Below, piece after piece: positions 59,613 through 64,000 of a stretch of 64,000 nt of DNA. The DNA comes from Anaerolineales bacterium (GTDB lineage: Bacteria > Chloroflexota > Anaerolineae > Anaerolineales > JABWBV01). A model generated the notes under the pieces. It was not told where the DNA came from and ran no database searches. It saw only the letters and a list, made by a program, of their open reading frames with translations. Where the stretch lies: positions 31,755 through 95,754 of the forward strand of contig JACKAX010000012.1 in NCBI GenBank assembly GCA_020634875.1, in the 5' to 3' direction. How positions within the stretch are numbered: the first letter of the stretch is position 1; each line of letters starts with the position of its first letter. The translations under genes and the position numbers were made by a program.

Positions 59613-62279
59613 ATGTCTGAATCAGCTCTAGGCCTCGTTGAAAAACAGGGTTTGCTCCCCACGCCTCCCATCCCGGATCAAGTTCCACAATCGAATCTGA
59701 CCGAAAACGCATATAAGGTTTTTTTACGCCGGTATACGCGGAAGGGGCCAGATGGGAAGCCAGTAGAGACTGTTGAAGAGACCTTTTGGCGGGTTGCCTA
59801 TCATGTTGCAAAGGTGGAAACGGAGTGGAAAGAAGATATCCTCGCCCGAGCGATACAGTATTACGAATTGTTGATTACCAAACGTTTTTTTCCCAATTCT
59901 CCAACATTTACAGGGGCTGGTACTCCTTTGGGGCAGCTTGCGGCGTGTTTTGTGTTGCCAATCACCGATGATATGGGACGCGATTCCGCGGGTATCTTCC
60001 AGACCCTGCGCGATGCGGCGTTGATTCAGCAAACAGGGGGGGGGAATGGTTTCGCGTTTTCCCGTTTGCGCCCGAAGAACGCGCATGTCATTTCGTCGGC
60101 GGGGCGCGCAACCGGTCCGGTTGGCTTTTTGCGCGTCTACGATAACGCGTTCGGGGAAATCGCCCAGGGCGGGACCCGGCGTGGGGCGAACATGGGCGTG
60201 CTCCGCGTCGATCACCCAGATATCGAAGAGTTCGTTACCTGCAAGACAGACGAAAACGCGATTACTAACTTCAACATTTCCGTAGGGATTACCGACGCGT
60301 TTATGCGGGCGGTAATCAACGATGAAGATTGGAACTTGTGCTTCCTCGATGTGAACGCACCAGAATATCGTGGGTTCAGTGGCACGCTTGAGCAAGCGGC
60401 GGCCGCAGGCATCCCGGTTAGGGTGTACAAAACCGTTCGGGCGCGGGAACTGTTTGATAAGATCGTCAGGCAGGCGCATCACAACGGGGAACCAGGGATG
60501 CTTTTCCTCGACGCGGCGAATCGCTCGAACCCGGTGCCGCATTTGTATCAGTTGGAGGCGACTAACCCCTGTGGTGAGCAGTGGCTTGGCCCATACGAAA
60601 ACTGCTGTCTTGGTTCTATCAACCTTGCCCAACACCTTGGCCCGGACGGGATGGTGGATTGGGAAAAGTTACGGATAAGTACAGTGCTGGCAACCCGCTT
60701 CCTGGATGATGTGGTGCAGGCGAACGCGTATGTGCCTGCAGTGGTTCAGTTGAAAGAAGCGGCGTACAACGCGCGGCGTATTGGGCTGGGGATCATGGGG
60801 CTGGCGGATTTAATGTACCACGCGGGGGCGCGGTATGGGTCCGAAGAGGGACAGGAGTTCGCCGCGCAAGTGATGGAATTTGTTCGCTATCATGCGATGA
60901 TGACGAGCGTTGAACTGGCGAAGGAACGAGGACCGTTCCGGGCTATTGAAGGCAGCATTTATGACCCCAAAGATTTGAAATGGACGCCTCCTGCTCCCAT
61001 CCGACCCTATACCCATGCGTATGACCGTCCCAACGTAGATTGGCAAAAAATTGTGAAAGGGATCAAAAAGTACGGGATTCGCAACGCCGCGCAAACGACC
61101 GTCGCTCCGACAGGAACGATTGCGACCGCCGCGGGGTGCGAAGGCTACGGATGCGAGCCTGTATTCGCATTGGCATACATCCGCCATGTGAATGATCACG
61201 GGAAGGATTTGCAGTTGACGTACACCAGTCCCTTGTTTGAAGCCGCGCTCGACCGGGAAGGGATTGGTTCTGAGGCGAAGGAAGCGATTGTTGAAAAAGT
61301 GATGGAGATGGGCACATGCCAGGGGGTTTCCGGGGTTCCTGAGGATGTTCAGCGCGTATTTGTGGTATCCGGTGATATTTCGGCGGAGGAGCATGTGCGG
61401 ATGCAGGCGGCGTTACAGGCATTTGTAGATAATTCGCTCTCTAAAACGGTGAACTTCCCCGCGGAGGCGACAGAAGAGGATGTGGCAACGGCGTACCGGC
61501 TGGCGTGGGAATTGGGGTGTAAAGGGATTACGGTGTATGTGACCGGTTCCCGAGATAAGGTCGTGTTGGAAACACATGCAACAGCGAAGGAAAAAGAGGG
61601 GGGGAAAGACGGTAAGGATTTAGCGGTAACCATCCCTGAACCGATGATGGAGAAGCCCGTTCAGCAATTTACGATGTGGCACGATACGAAGAAGCCGCGC
61701 CCGCGTGCCTTGCGGGGGTACACGTTCCAGGTGAGCACGCCGGTGGGGAAGGTGTTTGTAACTGTGAACGAGAATGGGGGCAGCCAACCGTTTGAGGTGT
61801 TTATTACGAGCGCAAAGGCCGGGTCGGAGACGGCGGCAGTGTCCGAGGCGATTGGACGGCTGGTTTCGTATGTTCTGCGGATGGCGTCCCCAGTGGAGCC
61901 GCGTTTACGGTTGGAAGAAGTCTTCCGCCAGTTGAGCGGCATCGGCGGAGAGCGTTCGATGGGCTTTGGCCCGAACCGGGTGCGTTCCCTGCCCGATGGT
62001 GTGGCACAGGCGGTGGGGATGTATCTGGACGATACACAAGATGAGCATTTAACCGACCATGCCGGAACCAATGGCAACGGCATGGCGAAAAACCCGAATG
62101 GAGAAGGGATCCTCCAACTTTCGTTCCAGCCTCAGGGTGAACATACCACCCAAACGGGTTTTCACGCGGTGGACAAAGGCCAGTTGATCGGTGACCTCTG
62201 CCCGGACTGCGGGCAAGCAGCGGTGATCAATGAGGAGGGGTGCCGGAAGTGTTATTCGTGCGGGTATAGTGAGTGTTAG
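59613..62279 (+). CDS. nrdJ: Adenosylcobalamin-dependent (class II) ribonucleotide reductase
   Basis: 888 residues from the ATG at 59613, preceded by AGGAG; an upstream in-frame ATG at 59559 lacks one. Reduces ribonucleotides using B12. Visible: [20 protein letters not shown] (first redox Cys), [32 protein letters not shown] (active-site Cys and Glu, about residue 315), the [19 protein letters not shown] loop (about 505), and a C-terminal TSCPD-like region with a zinc-ribbon tail ([19 protein letters not shown]). No intein. No class I or III genes accompany it, so it may be the main enzyme. Confidence 0.97.
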   Translation: MSESALGLVEKQGLLPTPPIPDQVPQSNLTENAYKVFLRRYTRKGPDGKPVETVEETFWRVAYHVAKVETEWKEDILARAIQYYELLITKRFFPNSPTFTGAGTPLGQLAACFVLPITDDMGRDSAGIFQTLRDAALIQQTGGGNGFAFSRLRPKNAHVISSAGRATGPVGFLRVYDNAFGEIAQGGTRRGANMGVLRVDHPDIEEFVTCKTDENAITNFNISVGITDAFMRAVINDEDWNLCFLDVNAPEYRGFSGTLEQAAAAGIPVRVYKTVRARELFDKIVRQAHHNGEPGMLFLDAANRSNPVPHLYQLEATNPCGEQWLGPYENCCLGSINLAQHLGPDGMVDWEKLRISTVLATRFLDDVVQANAYVPAVVQLKEAAYNARRIGLGIMGLADLMYHAGARYGSEEGQEFAAQVMEFVRYHAMMTSVELAKERGPFRAIEGSIYDPKDLKWTPPAPIRPYTHAYDRPNVDWQKIVKGIKKYGIRNAAQTTVAPTGTIATAAGCEGYGCEPVFALAYIRHVNDHGKDLQLTYTSPLFEAALDREGIGSEAKEAIVEKVMEMGTCQGVSGVPEDVQRVFVVSGDISAEEHVRMQAALQAFVDNSLSKTVNFPAEATEEDVATAYRLAWELGCKGITVYVTGSRDKVVLETHATAKEKEGGKDGKDLAVTIPEPMMEKPVQQFTMWHDTKKPRPRALRGYTFQVSTPVGKVFVTVNENGGSQPFEVFITSAKAGSETAAVSEAIGRLVSYVLRMASPVEPRLRLEEVFRQLSGIGGERSMGFGPNRVRSLPDGVAQAVGMYLDDTQDEHLTDHAGTNGNGMAKNPNGEGILQLSFQPQGEHTTQTGFHAVDKGQLIGDLCPDCGQAAVINEEGCRKCYSCGYSEC

Positions 62280-62300
62280 AGGGCGGGAAGGTTTGGGTTT

Positions 62301-62346
62301 CGATGAAAAAAGCCCCTGGTCTCTGAGCCGGGGGCTTTTTTCATCG
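62301..62346. terminator. Bidirectional terminator after nrdJ
   Basis: CGATGAAAAAAGCCCC (62301-62316) and its exact complement (62331-62346) form a 16-bp stem. It serves nrdJ and the minus-strand gene ending at 62353. Confidence 0.95.
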
Positions 62347-62352
62347 AAAGTT

Positions 62353-62712
62353 TTATTCTCCAGGTAATCTTAATTCATCGGCGTTTTTTAGGGCCTCATA
62401 AAACCTTATCTGTTTATCAATCGCCTCTATCAACTCACCTGGAATCTCTTGCTGATTAAGGATACCTGTCACGAGGGCATAGGCAACGTTGAAGTCATTT
62501 TCGCCTTGATTGTATTTATGAAAAAGTTCTCGGGAAGCGCCTGTTTCATATTGATGAACGCGATAACTCAATTCCCCACTACTTATCTTTTCCTCACGCC
62601 ATTCCGAGAAATTCTTGTCAAGGCGGGTTAATTCGCGTGCGAGTTCTTTTTCATAGGCTTCTGCGGCAAGTTCTCGCAGCAACCGCTTGATATGCTTTGG
62701 ATAATTATTCAT
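62353..62712 (-). CDS. Hypothetical protein, cassette-type gene
   Basis: 119 residues, mostly helical and charged: IKRLLRELAAEAYEKELARE at the N-terminus, then SEWREEKISSGELSYRVHQY and a C-terminal helix. No membrane segment or catalytic motif is visible, and I do not recognise a function. Base composition is richer in A/T than in nrdJ. The ATG is 15 nt from an attC-like repeat, and the stop faces the shared terminator, so it would be the last cassette of the array. Confidence 0.75.
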   Translation of the reverse strand: MNNYPKHIKRLLRELAAEAYEKELARELTRLDKNFSEWREEKISSGELSYRVHQYETGASRELFHKYNQGENDFNVAYALVTGILNQQEIPGELIEAIDKQIRFYEALKNADELRLPGE

Positions 62713-62727
62713 TGCTTATGCCAGGCG

Positions 62728-62914
62728 TGCCAACGGCTTGCGTTACTTGCGGGTGGGCGGGGACAGTGAAGCCGTCCAACCAGAAAAATGCTCAGGTGTA
62801 GGAAACTGCTTGAAAACGGCGCAGAGTCCCCAGCGTCAGGTGCACCCTGGGTGAGCAAAAGCCGCTCATTTTTGGACGGGAGAACACGTGTGTTCTGAGA
62901 ACGCTTTGTTGGGC
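62728..62914 (-). repeat. attC-like 187-bp recombination site, copy A
   Basis: Read on the minus strand it begins GCCCAAC-AAA-GCGTT and ends AACGC-AAGCC-GTTGGCA, so that outer and inner boxes pair as in integron attC sites (R''-L''...L'-R'). The R' end is degenerate. Inside lie a GTGTTCT/AGAACAC hairpin and a TGAGC/GCTCA hairpin. Same length as copy B, with about 95 bp of the R'' side nearly identical. Confidence 0.7.
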
Positions 62915-62947
62915 GGCGGTTTTTCAAATTAACAGGAATATTGGATG

Positions 62948-63430
62948 TCATTTGTCCGTGCGCTTAAACCACATTATCCAATTAACTTCCCATGTAGCGC
63001 CATTATCTGACGAAAAGGCTTGTTCCCATTTTGCGGAGTTTTCTGTGATTTCACTCCAGACAAAGCGCACACGAATAGGTTGACCGTTGAAAGTGTCGTC
63101 AGCGTACAAAATGCCAATCCCATTTTCGAATCTTCCAACTAAGGGTGGTTGTAATTCTGTGCCATTATTATCTACCCAGTAGATGCTCCATAACTGTGTT
63201 GATGGATTAAAGATGCGTAGGTTAAAACCACGTAATGGTTTCTCTGGTCTGTCAAAGTCAATCTCATCTATGTTGCCTAAGCCGCCTAGGATAGGCTTTA
63301 CAACATCTGTGGCGGGAAATTCCGACCAATCATTTGAGCCAGCCAAGCGTTTTCGCAACATTCGATTGTGAACCTGCCAAGTGCCAAAATACCAATCAAA
63401 GTCATGTGCGCCAGAAGGAAGTTTGTTCAT
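62948..63430 (-). CDS. Hypothetical protein with DUF1579/lipocalin-like pattern, cassette-type gene
   Basis: 160 residues. Begins GAHDFDWYFGTWQVHNRML, a pattern of small beta-barrel (lipocalin-like, DUF1579-type) proteins, with alternating beta-strand and aromatic segments: FNPSTQLWSIYWVDNNGT, VRFVWSEITENSAKWEQAF and WEVNWIMWF. No signal peptide. Ligand or function unknown. Lies between two attC-like repeats, 34 nt and 54 nt from them, forming one complete cassette of about 757 bp. Confidence 0.8.
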   Translation of the reverse strand: MNKLPSGAHDFDWYFGTWQVHNRMLRKRLAGSNDWSEFPATDVVKPILGGLGNIDEIDFDRPEKPLRGFNLRIFNPSTQLWSIYWVDNNGTELQPPLVGRFENGIGILYADDTFNGQPIRVRFVWSEITENSAKWEQAFSSDNGATWEVNWIMWFKRTDK

Positions 63431-63484
63431 TTATGAATTTATCTCCTAAAGTGTAAGTTGCTTACATTGTTTATTGGTTCAGCC

Positions 63485-63671
63485 GCCCAACAGTTTGCGT
63501 TACTTGTGCTGGGGTATTGGCGCAATCCGCTTTGGGTGTAGAAAAAACTCGACAGCGGGAAAAATGCTTGGGATGCCGCAGAATCCCCAACGTCAGGTGT
63601 ACCCTGGATGAGCGAAAGCCGCTCATTTTTGGACGGGAGAACACGTGTGTTCTGAGAATGCTTTGTTGGGC
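63485..63671 (-). repeat. attC-like 187-bp recombination site, copy B
   Basis: Read on the minus strand: GCCCAAC-AAA-GCATT at one end and AACGC-AAACT-GTTGGGC at the other, a perfect R' match to GTTRRRY. Internal hairpins as in copy A. The middle differs strongly between the copies while both ends are conserved, as expected for attC rather than for a transposon copy. Confidence 0.75.
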
Positions 63672-63716
63672 GGTTTTATCCTGATTACATAGAGTCAAAT
63701 TCTTCTAGCCTATAAA

Positions 63717-63983
63717 TCATATATGCCAGACAAAATAGAGTAGATACAAGCCTACTGGCAACCCAGGAAATACTGATGTGGAGAGCCCAGGCATTGGTGT
63801 ATGTGTTGCAATGCTAAGTGTTATGTGCATTATAAAGGCTACTATCATGACACAAAGAAAGATAGTAATTACAATTTGTGTTGCAAATAGTGACCAATGC
63901 GTAAGATATGCAACGCCAAGCATCGCTAGGCATTGTGCCATGACTAGAAATGCTCTCTTGATACGAGAATCCATTTTTACCAT
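63717..63983 (-). CDS. Small membrane protein, cassette-type gene
   Basis: 88 residues with about three hydrophobic helices (AFLVMAQCLAMLGVAYL, IVITIFLCVMIVAFIMHI, VGLYLLYFVWHI). The start may be Met1 or Met4. No family recognised. Its stop is 46 nt from copy B of the attC-like repeat, matching the cassette layout of ORF followed by attC. Confidence 0.65.
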   Translation of the reverse strand: MVKMDSRIKRAFLVMAQCLAMLGVAYLTHWSLFATQIVITIFLCVMIVAFIMHITLSIATHTPMPGLSTSVFPGLPVGLYLLYFVWHI

Positions 63984-64000
63984 TGGAGAATTGCTGACAA

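Noticed and set aside
59724..60635. 303-residue minus-strand frame
   Set aside because: Antisense of nrdJ.
62709..62951. 80-residue minus-strand frame within the repeat
   Set aside because: Lies almost wholly in attC-like copy A; a similar frame in copy B (63471-63698) has a different protein sequence, so neither is a gene.

Overview
The window reads as a chromosomal segment of a Chloroflexota bacterium, most likely class Anaerolineae. This is inferred from gene content and style: a compact dcw (division and cell wall) cluster with NrdR and a B12-dependent ribonucleotide reductase, AIM24 and UlaG-like proteins, large secreted proteins with Pro/Thr-rich linkers, and many short-period intergenic repeats. 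No rRNA or tRNA gene and no phage was seen.

Layout. 1-4.2 kb: a partial unknown protein, then a minus-strand group of recF, def (peptide deformylase) and a cyclic-nucleotide/PH-domain membrane protein. 4.4-13.3 kb: a phosphohexomutase, a luciferase-type oxidoreductase, a UlaG-like hydrolase, a PadR regulator with visible operator, an SDR enzyme, and a MacB-type ABC exporter whose two genes are split by a four-helix-bundle gene sitting between octamer-repeat hairpins. 13.7-19.4 kb: a MEDS-domain sensor and a 1,662-residue multi-PAS histidine kinase. 19.7-26.6 kb: a WYL regulator divergent from a hydrolase, a P450/deoxyribosyltransferase/alditol-oxidase operon, and a DapDC-like decarboxylase. 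26.7-31.7 kb: two paralogous secreted proteins. 31.9-41.7 kb: AIM24, an MBL hydrolase, the recA-recX-rny block, a probable protein-deglycation pair (LMW phosphatase and fructosamine-kinase family), an FHA-GAF-cyclase, and a cysteine-desulfurase-like enzyme.

41.8-58.8 kb is the dcw cluster: mraZ, rsmH, ftsL-like, ftsI, murF-like, mraY-like, murD, ftsW, murG, cvpA-like, murC, a 59-residue ORF, murB, ftsQ, ftsA, ftsZ, with ATGA-type overlaps throughout and a terminator after ftsZ. A promoter overlapped by 10-bp-spaced GTGG boxes precedes mraZ. No murE or ddl is present. The MurF-like and MraY-like proteins have lost several residues that define catalysis in their families, while MurB, MurC, MurD and MurG look normal. 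nrdR and nrdJ follow, behind a promoter with two NrdR-box-like sites spaced 31 bp.

62.3-64 kb looks like the distal end of an integron-type cassette array: three small unrelated minus-strand genes separated by two 187-bp repeats bounded by GCCCAAC/GTTGGGC-type cores. The integrase would lie beyond the window.

A recurring theme is short tandem repeats (period 7, 8 or 10), often arranged as inverted halves, that touch or form gene ends. They occur around the four-helix-bundle gene, after pgm, at the ends of murG and murC, upstream of AIM24, and in frame inside murD, which also carries a perfect 15-bp palindrome resembling the coding palindromic elements known from Rickettsia.
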